This document shows positions 45,769 through 55,021 of a stretch of DNA of 64,000 nucleotides, piece after piece. The notes below the pieces were generated by a model. That model was given only the letters and a program-made list of their open reading frames with translations, did no database searches and had not been told where the DNA came from. Within the stretch, counting starts at the first letter, position 1. Each line of letters begins with the position of its first letter. The translations under genes and the position numbers were made by a program. This DNA comes from Aestuariispira insulae. GTDB lineage: Bacteria; Pseudomonadota; Alphaproteobacteria; UBA8366; Aestuariispiraceae. The stretch lies in the NCBI RefSeq assembly GCF_003385955.1, contig NZ_QRDW01000006.1:1-64000 (forward strand), given 5' to 3'.

Positions 45769-46683
45769 TCAGTCCAGATTGGCTTCCAGGAATAACCTAA
45801 CCTTTTCATGGGTCTTGCGGGCGGCATCCTCATCATAGCCAATGCTGGCCCCCTTGGCAGCTGGGCTGTAGATATTCTGAACATGTTCGATGAAATGCAA
45901 CGCGCCAGCCCCTTCATCATCATAGCCATGGGCCGCGCCCGGATATTTGACATAATCGACCGGGTTTGCCTTGCCCACGGCCGCAGCCGCCGTTTTGTCG
46001 CATTCCTTAGCAAAGGTCCAATCATCCGACGCGCCGATATGGATGGCGAGCGGCAGATAAAACTCACCGCTGGTCATATCCTTGCAATAAGGATAGATCG
46101 CGACCGCCGCCTTGAATTTCTGCGGGTAAAATTTCTGCTGGCCGTTGGTGACCACCGCGCTCATGATCGGGCTGAAGCCCCAGCCCATCAAGGCAACATT
46201 GTCGCCATCAATGAACGGCAGTTCCTTCAAATAGGCCAACGCGCCATAGCTGTCGGCGGAATTATTGCTGCCAACCCCAAGGTAAAAGGCATCATTCAGG
46301 TTGCTGCAGGTTTCCTCGATATTGCGCGGGCCAAAACTGTCGACCTGCAGGGCCACATAGCCCCAGTCTGCCAGCTTCCTGGCCCAATCCTCCTGATAAG
46401 GCTGGATCCCGAAACAGCTGTGGATCAACACCACCGCCGGAAACGGCCCATCGCCAGCAGGTTTATGCAGGATGCCCCGGATCTCAATGCCGGGTTTGGT
46501 CTCCAGAGTGATCCCCTTGGCCTTCGCCCGGCGCAGCTCAAACGCGGTCGGCGGTGTACCCGCACTGTTGAATTGGACAGTTTCGGTATGAATCGTCGCA
46601 TCGGCGAAAGCAACACCGCTCAGCAGCCCGATTACCAACCCGCATAAAACCCCAAGAACACCAATTGGTACTCGCGCTGTCAT
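45769..46683 (-). CDS. Exported dienelactone hydrolase-like protein lacking the usual nucleophile
   Basis: A 304-aa protein with a signal peptide (to about residue 28, ending VAFA) and an alpha/beta-hydrolase fold of the dienelactone hydrolase type: AVVLIHSCFGIQPYQEDWAR (about residue 85), GASDDWT with the acid (about residue 215), and PGAAHGYDD with the His (about residue 260). The nucleophile elbow, normally GxC/SxG, reads MGWGFSPIMS (about residue 167), with Gly where Cys or Ser should be. Either it is inactive, has a non-hydrolytic role, or uses a shifted residue. The start at 46683 follows GGGGGAGG and begins the signal peptide. Confidence 0.78.
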   Translation of the reverse strand: MTARVPIGVLGVLCGLVIGLLSGVAFADATIHTETVQFNSAGTPPTAFELRRAKAKGITLETKPGIEIRGILHKPAGDGPFPAVVLIHSCFGIQPYQEDWARKLADWGYVALQVDSFGPRNIEETCSNLNDAFYLGVGSNNSADSYGALAYLKELPFIDGDNVALMGWGFSPIMSAVVTNGQQKFYPQKFKAAVAIYPYCKDMTSGEFYLPLAIHIGASDDWTFAKECDKTAAAAVGKANPVDYVKYPGAAHGYDDEGAGALHFIEHVQNIYSPAAKGASIGYDEDAARKTHEKVRLFLEANLD

Positions 46684-46764
46684 AGCAGCCTCCCCCTGTT
46701 TTCTGTCCTGGGGGAATTTATAACATGGCACCGGTCAGTCTGGAATGTTTTGTTCCCCCGCCAC

Positions 46765-47160
46765 TTATGCCGGCACCACCGCCGTCGCTTCGATCTCCAC
46801 TTGCGCGCGATCTTCGATCAGATCGGCGACCTGGACCATGGCCATGGCGGGAAAGTTCTTGCCCATGGTGTCGCGATAGGCCGCCCCCACATCCTTGAGT
46901 CTGGCCAGGTAAACCTGTTTGTCGGTCACATACCAGGTCAGGCGCACCACATGTTCCGGCCCGGCCCCGCCCTCTTCCAGGATGGCGATGATGTTGGCCA
47001 GCGCCTGGCGCACCTGATCGACGAAATCGTCGGATTCAAATTCCTGGTCGCCATTCCAGCCGATTTGGCCGCCCACATAGATCTGGCGGCCGCTGGCCAC
47101 CACGCCGTTGGCATAGCCGATGGGTTTCTTCCAGGCTTTGGGGTGAAGCTGTTCATGCAT
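46765..47160 (-). CDS. RidA-family enamine/imine deaminase-like protein
   Basis: A 131-aa protein of the YjgF/YER057c/UK114 (Rid) fold, with GQIYVGGQ-like RQIYVGGQIGWNGDQ (about residue 25) and a C-terminal VEIEATAVVP. The active-site Arg of archetypal RidA, normally before the EIEA motif, is not obvious, so it belongs to another Rid subgroup. It overlaps the thioesterase gene by 8 nt and ends the anthranilate operon. The pathway makes a cyclic enamine-type CoA intermediate, so help with imine/enamine hydrolysis is a reasonable guess. Confidence 0.83.
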   Translation of the reverse strand: MHEQLHPKAWKKPIGYANGVVASGRQIYVGGQIGWNGDQEFESDDFVDQVRQALANIIAILEEGGAGPEHVVRLTWYVTDKQVYLARLKDVGAAYRDTMGKNFPAMAMVQVADLIEDRAQVEIEATAVVPA

Positions 47161-47599
47161 TGTTATTCTCCTGCTCTTTTGAGCTTATGATGAAAGTCTT
47201 AAGGGCCTGTGAAAGGTCGGCGGGCCAGCGCAGGGCCCTGCCCGTCTCCATGCTGAAATAGACCAGGGTCAGCTTGCCTTCGAACCGCAGCACATGATCC
47301 GCGCGGCCGGTGACGGCAAAGACGCAATCCGCGCTGGACCCGCCCAGCTTTTCCACGCCGATCTCAAAGATCAGTTCCTCGCCCAGGCGGCTGGGCTTTT
47401 TGAAATCCACCTCCAGATGGGCGGTCGGCACGCCGGTTTTGCGGTTGAGATGCATCTCGGCGAAGGAGCAATTCAGCGCCTCTTCGAACCATTCTTCCAC
47501 CACGCCGTTGAGCATCTCGAAATAGCGCGGGTAAAAAACAATCCCCGCCGGATCACAATGGTTGAATAGTACCTTCTGGATCGATTGATAGGCCGTCAT
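47153..47599 (-). CDS. 4-hydroxybenzoyl-CoA-type hotdog thioesterase
   Basis: A 148-aa hotdog-fold protein. The family motif FNHCDPAGIVFYPRYFEM (about residues 12-29) has the catalytic Asp position of 4-hydroxybenzoyl-CoA thioesterases. ATG 47599 is chosen over a GTG at 47605 because GGGAG lies 8 nt upstream. It sits between livF and ridA in the anthranilate operon. It may free CoA from dead-end aryl-CoA esters. Confidence 0.87.
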   Translation of the reverse strand: MTAYQSIQKVLFNHCDPAGIVFYPRYFEMLNGVVEEWFEEALNCSFAEMHLNRKTGVPTAHLEVDFKKPSRLGEELIFEIGVEKLGGSSADCVFAVTGRADHVLRFEGKLTLVYFSMETGRALRWPADLSQALKTFIISSKEQENNNA

Positions 47600-47601
47600 G
47601 A

Positions 47602-48291
47602 TCACACTCCCAGGAACCGGTCCTGCAGATCCCGGTCAGCAGAAAGCGCGTCCGGTGTGCCGGTCCAGACATCGCGGCCCTTTTCCAGGATCACACAACG
47701 ATCGGCAATGGGCAGCAGTTCTTTCAAGGTCTTGTCAATGATCAGGGTCGCCTGCCCAGCGGCTTTCAAGGTGCGGATCGCCGACCATATTTCCTGCCGG
47801 ATCAGCGGCGCCAAGCCTTCGGTCGCCTCATCCAGGATCAATAGTTTCGGGTTGGTCATGAGCGCGCGGCCCACGGCCAGCATCTGCTGCTCGCCGCCGG
47901 ACAGAGTCTGTGCCGACTGATTGGCGCGTTCCTTCAGCCTCGGGAACAGGTCATAGACTTTTTCCAGGGTCCAAGATCCTGCGCGTTCGGTCGCCACCAG
48001 ATTTTCCCAGACCGACAGATTGGGAAAACAGCGCCGTCCCTCCGGCACCAGTCCGATGCCGAGCCTGGCCACCTTATAGGCCGGCAGGCCTTTGGTCTCG
48101 GTGCCGCTAAATCGGATGGTGCCGCGCTTTGGCTGGCTGAGATTGCAGATGGAGCGCACGGTCGTGGTTTTGCCCATGCCGTTCCGGCCCAGCAGCGCCA
48201 CCATCTCGCCCTCGCCAATTTCCAGACTGACCCCGTGAAGGGCCTGAGAGGGACCGTAAAAGGTTTCAATATTCTCCAATGCCAGCATCAT
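47602..48291 (-). CDS. livF: Branched-chain-type ABC importer ATPase LivF
   Basis: A 229-aa ATPase with Walker A LLGRNGMGKTTTVRS (about residue 35), signature LSGGEQQMLAVGRALM (about residue 133), Walker B LLILDEATEG (about residue 155) and the LivF-type middle LGIGLVPEGRRCFP. It overlaps livG by ATGA (48288-48291). With LivG, H, M and K it forms a high-affinity importer; in this operon the cargo is probably an aromatic acid such as anthranilate rather than leucine. Confidence 0.9.
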   Translation of the reverse strand: MMLALENIETFYGPSQALHGVSLEIGEGEMVALLGRNGMGKTTTVRSICNLSQPKRGTIRFSGTETKGLPAYKVARLGIGLVPEGRRCFPNLSVWENLVATERAGSWTLEKVYDLFPRLKERANQSAQTLSGGEQQMLAVGRALMTNPKLLILDEATEGLAPLIRQEIWSAIRTLKAAGQATLIIDKTLKELLPIADRCVILEKGRDVWTGTPDALSADRDLQDRFLGV

Positions 48292-49037
48292 TCCTCCTCC
48301 CCCAGATAGGCTTCGCGCACCTGGGCGGATTGCCGGATTTGATCCACCGTACCGGTTTCAATCACCCGGCCATAAACCAGCACCGAAATCCGGTCGGCCA
48401 GTTGAAAGACCGCATCCATGTCATGCTCGATCAACAGGATTCCAACTTCAGCCTTCAGGCTTTCCAGGAACTCGGTCAACCGCTGCGAGCCACCGGCCCC
48501 CAGCCCCGCCATGGGTTCATCCAGCAGCAGCAATTTTGGTTTCAGCGCCAGGGCACAGGCCACTTCCAATTGACGGCGTTGGCCATGGGACAGTTCCGAC
48601 GTAACCGTCCGGGCGCTGTCCGCCAGGCCGACACGCTCCAACTGGATCATGGCCTCATCCATCAATCCCTGGTCGGACCGCACCTGTTTCCAGAATTTGA
48701 AACTGGATCCTTCCCTGGCCTGCACCGCCAGTATGACGTTTTTCAGCGCGGAAACCTCCATCGCCAGGGACGAGATCTGGAAGGACCGGCCAAGCCCCAT
48801 CCGGGCGCGCTTTGCCACCGACAGTGGGATCACATCGCGATTGAGAAACCGGATCTGTCCTTCATCAGGTTTCAACCCGCCGGCAATCTGGCCGATCAGG
48901 GTGGATTTCCCGGCCCCGTTCGGCCCGATCAGGGCATGGATCTCGCCCGCCTGCACATCCAGATTCACATCATCGGTCGCTTTGAGTGCGCCAAAGCTTT
49001 TGCGCAGTCCCTTGATTTCAAGCAGGGTCTCAGTCAT
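48288..49037 (-). CDS. livG: Branched-chain-type ABC importer ATPase LivG
   Basis: A 249-aa ATPase with Walker A IGPNGAGKSTLIGQI (about residue 37), a signature reading LSHGQRRQLEVACAL (His in place of the second Gly of LSGGQ, common in LivG) and Walker B LLLLDEPMAGLG. It overlaps livM by 8 nt and livF by 4 nt. Confidence 0.9.
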   Translation of the reverse strand: MTETLLEIKGLRKSFGALKATDDVNLDVQAGEIHALIGPNGAGKSTLIGQIAGGLKPDEGQIRFLNRDVIPLSVAKRARMGLGRSFQISSLAMEVSALKNVILAVQAREGSSFKFWKQVRSDQGLMDEAMIQLERVGLADSARTVTSELSHGQRRQLEVACALALKPKLLLLDEPMAGLGAGGSQRLTEFLESLKAEVGILLIEHDMDAVFQLADRISVLVYGRVIETGTVDQIRQSAQVREAYLGEEE

Positions 49038-50013
49038 GGCGTGCCCTCCCGGCGATCAGGCCCATCAAGCCGCCTTTGGCAAACAGGACCACACCCAGCA
49101 GGATGAGTCCTAGGAAAAACTGCCAGCGGTCGGTAAAGCCACCGATGAAGAATTCCAGCAGGATAAAGAGTGCCGCCCCCGCCAACGGGCCATAAAGCCG
49201 TCCGACACCGCCCAGGATCACAAAGATCATGATCTCACCAGACCGGTGCCAGCTCAGCATTGAGGGGCCGACAAAGCCATTGAGTTCGGCAAAAAGCGCC
49301 CCTGCCAGACCGGTGATCATGGCCGAGAGCACAAAGCCGGTCAGCTTCACCGGGAAGGGGGCGATGCCAACAGTCGCCAAGCGCACCTCATTCATGCGCG
49401 CGGTCTGCAAAGCCGCGCCGAACCGGCTGCCAATAATCCGGGAGGAGAGGAAAATCCCACCCATCAGCAGGGCATAACAGACCAGGAAGAATGTCAACGG
49501 ATCATCGCTGGAAACCACCGGCAATTGGTTGCGGACATAGATCGGCAAGCCATCTTCGCCACCATAGGTCGGGATCGAAATGCCCAGATAATAGATCATC
49601 TGCGCGAAGGCCAGTGTGATCATGATGAAATAAACACCGGTCGTACGCAGGCTGAACAGGCCAATCAGGATCGCCAGCCCGCCACAGAGGATGATCGCCA
49701 TTGGCCAGATCAGCAGCAATTGATCGGTTGCGGCAAAAAGGCCCAGAAAATCCGACCCCTCAAACATATGATGGGCTGAAATGCCGGCCACATAGCCGCC
49801 GACGCCAAAGAAAGCCGCATGGCCGAAGCTGATCATGCCACCATAGCCCAGCGCCAGATTCAGGCCGACCCCCGCCAGGGACAGGATCGCCACCTTGGTC
49901 GCCAGGCTGATATAAAAAGGCTCATCCAGCGCCAGCGCCAGCATGGGCGCCGCCAGAAGCAAAAAGGCCAGGCTGATATTGACGATTGTTTCTCGGTTCA
50001 GGGTATCAGTCAT
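49030..50013 (-). CDS. livM: Branched-chain-type ABC importer permease LivM
   Basis: A 327-aa permease with about nine helices. Family segments are LSLAGVGLNLALGYGGMISF (about residue 45) and a C-terminal FVILGGVGRLYGPLAGAALF that forms the ATPase-contact loop. The ATG at 50013 is preferred to a TTG at 50022; it overlaps the livH stop by 8 nt. Confidence 0.9.
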   Translation of the reverse strand: MTDTLNRETIVNISLAFLLLAAPMLALALDEPFYISLATKVAILSLAGVGLNLALGYGGMISFGHAAFFGVGGYVAGISAHHMFEGSDFLGLFAATDQLLLIWPMAIILCGGLAILIGLFSLRTTGVYFIMITLAFAQMIYYLGISIPTYGGEDGLPIYVRNQLPVVSSDDPLTFFLVCYALLMGGIFLSSRIIGSRFGAALQTARMNEVRLATVGIAPFPVKLTGFVLSAMITGLAGALFAELNGFVGPSMLSWHRSGEIMIFVILGGVGRLYGPLAGAALFILLEFFIGGFTDRWQFFLGLILLGVVLFAKGGLMGLIAGRARHD

Positions 50014-50926
50014 GGGCGGCAAACAACCCCTTCGGCTTCCAGATCAACACAATGGCCATCAGGATATAAATGGAGGTGGAAGAGAGCGCGGAACCGACAG
50101 AAGTGGCGGCGCTCGGCTCCATGAAAAGGGCGAAGAACTGGGGCAGGAAAACACGCCCCAGAGTATCAACCAGCCCCACCAGGACAGACGCCACCAGCGC
50201 CCCTTCGATCGAACCGATGCCGCCGATCACGATCACCACAAAGGCCAGGATCAATACCGGTTCACCCATTCCGACCTGTACGGACTGCAGAGCGCCGACA
50301 AAGGAACCAGCCACACCGGCCAACGCCGCGCCTAAGGCAAACACCACCGTATAGAGGGTTGCGATATTGATGCCCAAGGCACCGATCATTTCACGGTCGC
50401 TCTCGCCCGCCCGGATCTGCATCCCCAAACGCGTCTTGGTGATCAGCATATAAAGCCCGATGGCCAGCGCCACCCCGACCAAAATGATCGCCAGGCGATA
50501 CAGCGGATAGGAAACCCCAAAGGGCAGATCCACCGCCCCGGACAAAAGCTGCGGAATATCCAGCCACAAGGGCTGGTCGCCAAAAAGCCAGCGTGTGCCT
50601 TCGGAAAAGATCAGGATCATGGCGAATGTGGCCAGTACCTGATCCAGATGGTCCCGTTGGTAAAGCCTGCGGATCACCAGGATTTCCATCAAGGCCCCCA
50701 CGGCCGCTGCCGCCAGCAAACCCGCCACCAGACCGATCCAGAAGGACCCGATCCAGCCGGAAACCCAGGCGCAGACAAAGGCACCGATCATATAAAGTGA
50801 TCCATGGGCCAGGTTGATCAGTCCCATGACGCCGAAAACCAGGGTCAGCCCGGCCGCCATCAGGAACAGCATCACCCCGAACTGCACGCCATTCAGGATC
50901 TGTTCGATTACAAAAGCGCTCGTCAT
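50006..50926 (-). CDS. livH: Branched-chain-type ABC importer permease LivH
   Basis: A 306-aa permease with about eight helices. LTLVFGVMGLINLAHGSLYM (about residue 28) and VVIVIGGIGSIEGALVASV (about residue 232) are LivH signatures. It is separated from livK by 63 nt containing a strong hairpin, which may lower its level relative to the binding protein. Confidence 0.9.
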   Translation of the reverse strand: MTSAFVIEQILNGVQFGVMLFLMAAGLTLVFGVMGLINLAHGSLYMIGAFVCAWVSGWIGSFWIGLVAGLLAAAAVGALMEILVIRRLYQRDHLDQVLATFAMILIFSEGTRWLFGDQPLWLDIPQLLSGAVDLPFGVSYPLYRLAIILVGVALAIGLYMLITKTRLGMQIRAGESDREMIGALGINIATLYTVVFALGAALAGVAGSFVGALQSVQVGMGEPVLILAFVVIVIGGIGSIEGALVASVLVGLVDTLGRVFLPQFFALFMEPSAATSVGSALSSTSIYILMAIVLIWKPKGLFAAHD

Positions 50927-50950
50927 ATCAGGAAACTTTTAAAAGAAAGC

Positions 50951-50981
50951 GGCGGGAGGCCGCACGGGGCTGCCTCCCGCC
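50951..50981 (-). terminator. Intercistronic hairpin between livK and livH (attenuator-like)
   Basis: GGCGGGAGGC (50951-50960) pairs with GCCTCCCGCC (50972-50981), 10 bp with an 11-nt loop. On the minus strand it is followed by GCTTTCTTTT. Partial termination or mRNA stabilisation would make more binding protein than permease, as in many ABC operons. Confidence 0.55.
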
Positions 50982-50989
50982 GGATAAGA

Positions 50990-52150
50990 TTACATCTTGC
51001 ACTGATCCACATAGGCATTGGCATGGCCTTTCAGACCCACCGCCACAATCTTATTGGTCAGCACATCACCTTCCTTCACCACTTCGCGAACATAGATGTC
51101 CTGAATGGGGTGGTTATTGGAAGCGAATTTGAAATCACCGCGAACCGAGGTGAATTCCGCTGCTTTCAGCGCCGCCCGGAAGGCATCGGCATCTTTCGCG
51201 CCGCCCGCTTTTTCCACGGCGGAGATAATCAGGTTCGCAGAATCAAAACCCTGGCTGGCATAGAGCGACGGCAGACGGCCATATTCCTTCTGGAAGCTCT
51301 CAACGAAGGCCTTGTTGGCCGGGGTGTCGATATCCTTGGACCATTGCGAACTGTTTTTCACACCAACCGCCGCATCGCCGACAGCGGCCAGAATGCCCTG
51401 GTCGAAGCTGAAGGCCGGGCCGAATACCGGGGTGCTCACACCGGACTGGCTGTATTGCTTCATGAAGGCGATACCCATACCGCCGGGCAGGAAGAAATAC
51501 ACGCTGTCCGCGCCGCTGGCCTTGATCTGGGCAATCTCGGCAGCGTAATCGGTCTGGCCCAGCTTGGTATAAACCTCGCCCGCCAGCTCGCCGGTATAGA
51601 ACCGCTTAAATCCGGTCAGCGCATCTTTGCCCGCCGGGTAGTTCGGCGCCAGGATAAAAGGTTTCTTATGGCCTTCGGCGCTCACATACCCGCCCATGGC
51701 TTCATGCAGGTTGTCATTTTGCCAGGCCGCATTGAAATAGTTTTCATGACAGGCCTTGCCCGCAAGTGCGCTGGGGCCCGCATTGGGAGAGATATAAAAC
51801 ACACCCTGGCGCACCGCAGGCGGTACCACGGCCATGGCCAGGTTCGACCAGATGATGCCGGTCAAAATGTCGACCTTTTCCTTCTGGATGAACTTATCCG
51901 AGATCTGTTTGGCCACATCCGGCTTCCTGGCGTCATCCTCGATCATGACGTCGATATCGGTTCGACCGGATTGTTTGATCGCGAGCATGAAGCCGTCCCG
52001 CACATCAATGCCCAGTGAGGAACCGCCACCGGACAAGGTGGTGATCATACCGATCTTCACATTTTCCGCCATGGCCGATGCCATGCCGCCGACGCCCACT
52101 GCCGTGGATACCGCCAGCGCGGATAAGGTCTTCAATAGATTATTTTTCAT
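50990..52150 (-). CDS. livK: Periplasmic substrate-binding protein of the Liv-type importer
   Basis: A 386-aa protein with a signal peptide (to about residue 28, ending ASAMA) and a family 6 periplasmic-binding domain: VKIGMITTLSGGGSSLGIDV, then QISDKFIQKEKVDILTG, then SADSVYFF-like GADSVYFFLPGG. Homologues near aryl-CoA genes bind aromatic acids. The ATG at 52150 is used; an ATG at 52159 is also in frame. Two Cys (about residues 151 and 384) may form a disulfide. Confidence 0.88.
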   Translation of the reverse strand: MKNNLLKTLSALAVSTAVGVGGMASAMAENVKIGMITTLSGGGSSLGIDVRDGFMLAIKQSGRTDIDVMIEDDARKPDVAKQISDKFIQKEKVDILTGIIWSNLAMAVVPPAVRQGVFYISPNAGPSALAGKACHENYFNAAWQNDNLHEAMGGYVSAEGHKKPFILAPNYPAGKDALTGFKRFYTGELAGEVYTKLGQTDYAAEIAQIKASGADSVYFFLPGGMGIAFMKQYSQSGVSTPVFGPAFSFDQGILAAVGDAAVGVKNSSQWSKDIDTPANKAFVESFQKEYGRLPSLYASQGFDSANLIISAVEKAGGAKDADAFRAALKAAEFTSVRGDFKFASNNHPIQDIYVREVVKEGDVLTNKIVAVGLKGHANAYVDQCKM

Positions 52151-52209
52151 AATACCCATCCCTGTTTCATGGATAAGAGTTTCCGGTTTTTAGGCTTGTT
52201 GCTGTGCTT

Positions 52210-53835
52210 CTAGTTTTCCCGGAGTTTGAACCGCTGCAGCTTGCCCGTCTGGGTTTTTGGCAGCTTATCCGCAAAGATGATTGAGCGCGGATATTTGTAA
52301 GGCGCAATGGTTGCCTTCACATGATCCTGCAGTTTCTTTGCGCATTCTTCTGACGTTGCCACCCCCTCTTTCAGCACCACATGGGCCTGGACGATGGTGC
52401 CCCGCTCGGGGTCCGACGCGCCGACCACAGCGCATTCTGCCACATCATCATGGGATAGCAACGCCTCTTCCACCTCGGGTCCGGCGATGTTGTAACCGCT
52501 GGAGATGATCATGTCATCGGCCCGCGCGGCAAAGTGGAAAACGCCCTCTTCGTCCCTGGAAAAGGCATCGCCGGTGACATTCCAGCCATCTTTCACATAG
52601 CTCAATTGACGGTCATCCGCCAGATAGCGGCAACCGGTCGGACCGCGCACCGCCAGGTTGCCCACCTCACCCGCCGGCAGCTCATTCATGTCCGCATCGA
52701 CAATCTTTGCCTCATAGCCCGGCACCACTGTGCCGGTGACGCCGGGGCCGAATTTATCCTGCCGGTTGGAAATGAAGATATGCAGCATTTCGGTTGCCCC
52801 GATCCCGTCCAGGATCGGCACCCCGATTTTGTCCATCCACTGTTCAAACACCGGCACCGGCAGGCTTTCCCCGGCGGAGACCGCAACCCGAAGCGAGGAG
52901 AGCCGCATATGGCCTTCCTGGGCATTCATCATGGCCAGATAGGCGGTCGGCGCGGTGAAACAGATGGTCGCCTTATATTGCTGGATAATATCCAGAAGAT
53001 TTGCCGGGCTCGCCTGTTCCAGCAGGCAGGCCGCCGCCCCGAAACGCAGCGGGAAAATCGCCAGGCCGCCAAGGCCAAAAGTGAAGGCCAGCGGCGGCGA
53101 GCCGACAAAGATATCCTCTGGTGTTACCTGCAAAATGTTTTTGGCATAGCCATCGGCAATGATCATCAGGTCACGGTGAAAATGCATGGTTGCCTTAGGC
53201 ACACCCGTCGTACCGGACGTAAAGCCAAGCAGCGCCACATCATCCTGGGAGGTCTGCACGGCTTCAAACCGAACTGGCTTGTTCAGTGCCAGTTCATCCA
53301 GCTCGGCTTCATGATTGGACGTGCCATCAAAAGCCACCACCCGTTCCAACAGGCTATCCGCATCCGCCACGCAAGGCTCGATCTCTTCCAGCATGCGGCT
53401 GTCGCAAAGCGCGATCTTAATCTCCGCCTTATCGATGATTTTCTTCAATTCCACCGTGCGCAGCAACGGCATGGTATTGACCGCGACGGCGCCGACCTTG
53501 GTCACCGCCAGCCACGCCGCCACCATGGCCGGATTGTTGGCAGAGCGAATCAGAACACGGTTTCCGGGTTGGACCCCCAGATCCTCCACCAGCACATGGG
53601 CCAACCGGTTGGTCCAGTCCAGCAATTCCTTGTAAGTGCGTTGGCGCCCATGGCCGATCAGGGCCACATGATCACCAAAGCCCTTTTCCACCATCCGGTC
53701 GGTCAGTTCCACCGCGGCATTCAGCTTGTCCGGATAATGGAACTCACCCTGTTCCAGCATCAAATCCGGCCACTGATCAACGGGCGGCAGATTATCGCGC
53801 GTGAATGTATCCACATGTGCTGATGGTTTCAGCAT
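52210..53835 (-). CDS. abmG: 2-aminobenzoate-CoA ligase (benzoate-CoA ligase family)
   Basis: A 541-aa AMP-forming ligase. The P-loop-like motif is LLGFTSGTTGVPKATMHFHR (about residue 185). The A5 motif is DGIGATEMLHIF (about residue 315), then the hinge ARADDMIISSGYNIAGPEVE (about residue 430), and the catalytic Lys is in LPKTQTGKLQRFKLREN at the C-terminus. N-terminal DNLPPVDQWPDL is typical of aminobenzoate/benzoate ligases. It activates anthranilate for the monooxygenase/reductase in the same operon. ATG 53835 follows GGGAGGAAAG; residues read upstream are not family-like. A related aryl acid as substrate is possible. Confidence 0.85.
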   Translation of the reverse strand: MLKPSAHVDTFTRDNLPPVDQWPDLMLEQGEFHYPDKLNAAVELTDRMVEKGFGDHVALIGHGRQRTYKELLDWTNRLAHVLVEDLGVQPGNRVLIRSANNPAMVAAWLAVTKVGAVAVNTMPLLRTVELKKIIDKAEIKIALCDSRMLEEIEPCVADADSLLERVVAFDGTSNHEAELDELALNKPVRFEAVQTSQDDVALLGFTSGTTGVPKATMHFHRDLMIIADGYAKNILQVTPEDIFVGSPPLAFTFGLGGLAIFPLRFGAAACLLEQASPANLLDIIQQYKATICFTAPTAYLAMMNAQEGHMRLSSLRVAVSAGESLPVPVFEQWMDKIGVPILDGIGATEMLHIFISNRQDKFGPGVTGTVVPGYEAKIVDADMNELPAGEVGNLAVRGPTGCRYLADDRQLSYVKDGWNVTGDAFSRDEEGVFHFAARADDMIISSGYNIAGPEVEEALLSHDDVAECAVVGASDPERGTIVQAHVVLKEGVATSEECAKKLQDHVKATIAPYKYPRSIIFADKLPKTQTGKLQRFKLREN

Positions 53836-53854
53836 CTCTTCTTTCCTCCCATCG

Positions 53855-55018
53855 TCAGGAGGCGCTCGCAGCCTCCAGAGCCTGTCTTGCAATGACAATC
53901 TTCTGGACGTCCGACGCCCCTTCATAAATGCGGAGTGCCCGGATCTCCCGGTAGAGCTTCTCTACCGGATGGCCGGATTTCACCCCGTCGCCTCCATGTA
54001 TCTGGACCGCTTTATCGATTATTTTCTGTGCGGCCTCTGTCGCATATAGTTTGGCCATCGCGGCTTCCCGCGTGACCCGGGCTGCGCCCTGGTCCTTGGT
54101 CCAGGCCGCCCGGTAAATCAGCAGGGCGGCGGCATCCACATCCAGTGCCATATCGGCCAGATGCCCCTGCACCATCTGCAAGTCGCTGAGCGGCCCGCCA
54201 AATAGCTCTCGGTTGCTGGCGCGGTTCAAAGCTTCATTCAGTGCGCGCCGTCCCATGCCAAGCGCCGCCGCGCCCACGGTAGACCGGAACACATCCAAAA
54301 CCGACATGGCGATCTTGAAGCCCTGGCCGGGTTGTCCGATCAAGGCGCTGGCGGGCAGTTTAATATTGTTAAAACGCAGACGGGCCAGGGGATGGGGGGC
54401 CATCACCTCCAGCCGTTCCGCGATGTCCAGGCCGGGGGTGTCGGCCGGCAACACGAATGCCGACAGCCCCCTGGCGCCTGGCGCTTCACCCGTTCGGGCA
54501 AAGACGGTGTAGAGATCCGCGATCCCGCCATTGGAGATCCAGGTTTTTTCCCCGTTGAGGATGTAATGATCCCCCTCCCGGGTCGCGGTGGTTTCCATAT
54601 TGGCCACATCGGACCCGGATTTTGGTTCGGTCAGGGCAAAGGCGGTGATCGCCTCGCCTTTCCTGGACCGCCGCAGCCATTCCCGCTGTTCCGCAGAGCC
54701 AAACAGCGACAGCGCGCCAGTGCCAAGCCCTTGCATCGCAAAAGCAAAATCCGCCAGCGCATCATGCCGGGCCAGGGTTTCCCGGATCAGGCAGAGCGCG
54801 CGCACATCCAAGGGGTTTTCCGGGCTATCCGGATCAACCGCGCTATGGGTCAGCCAGCCGTCACGGCCCAACCGGGCGACAATTTCACGGCAGGCATTAT
54901 CAGTGTCGCTATGATCAATATCGGCAAGATTCCGGGTGGCCCAATCATCCAGCATCGCGGAAAGCGCACGGTGACGGTCTTCAAAAAACGGCCAATCCAG
55001 GAAGCTCTTGTCCGACAT
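53855..55018 (-). CDS. Acyl-CoA dehydrogenase
   Basis: A 387-aa FAD enzyme. [20 protein letters not shown] (about residue 130) and the C-terminal [19 protein letters not shown], followed by [19 protein letters not shown], are family signatures; the catalytic Glu is expected in YEGASD. In this operon it may desaturate the ring or chain CoA intermediate after the reductase step. It sits between the ligase and enoyl-CoA hydratase genes, 3 nt from the latter. Confidence 0.9.
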   Translation of the reverse strand: MSDKSFLDWPFFEDRHRALSAMLDDWATRNLADIDHSDTDNACREIVARLGRDGWLTHSAVDPDSPENPLDVRALCLIRETLARHDALADFAFAMQGLGTGALSLFGSAEQREWLRRSRKGEAITAFALTEPKSGSDVANMETTATREGDHYILNGEKTWISNGGIADLYTVFARTGEAPGARGLSAFVLPADTPGLDIAERLEVMAPHPLARLRFNNIKLPASALIGQPGQGFKIAMSVLDVFRSTVGAAALGMGRRALNEALNRASNRELFGGPLSDLQMVQGHLADMALDVDAAALLIYRAAWTKDQGAARVTREAAMAKLYATEAAQKIIDKAVQIHGGDGVKSGHPVEKLYREIRALRIYEGASDVQKIVIARQALEAASAS

Positions 55019-55021
55019 GGT

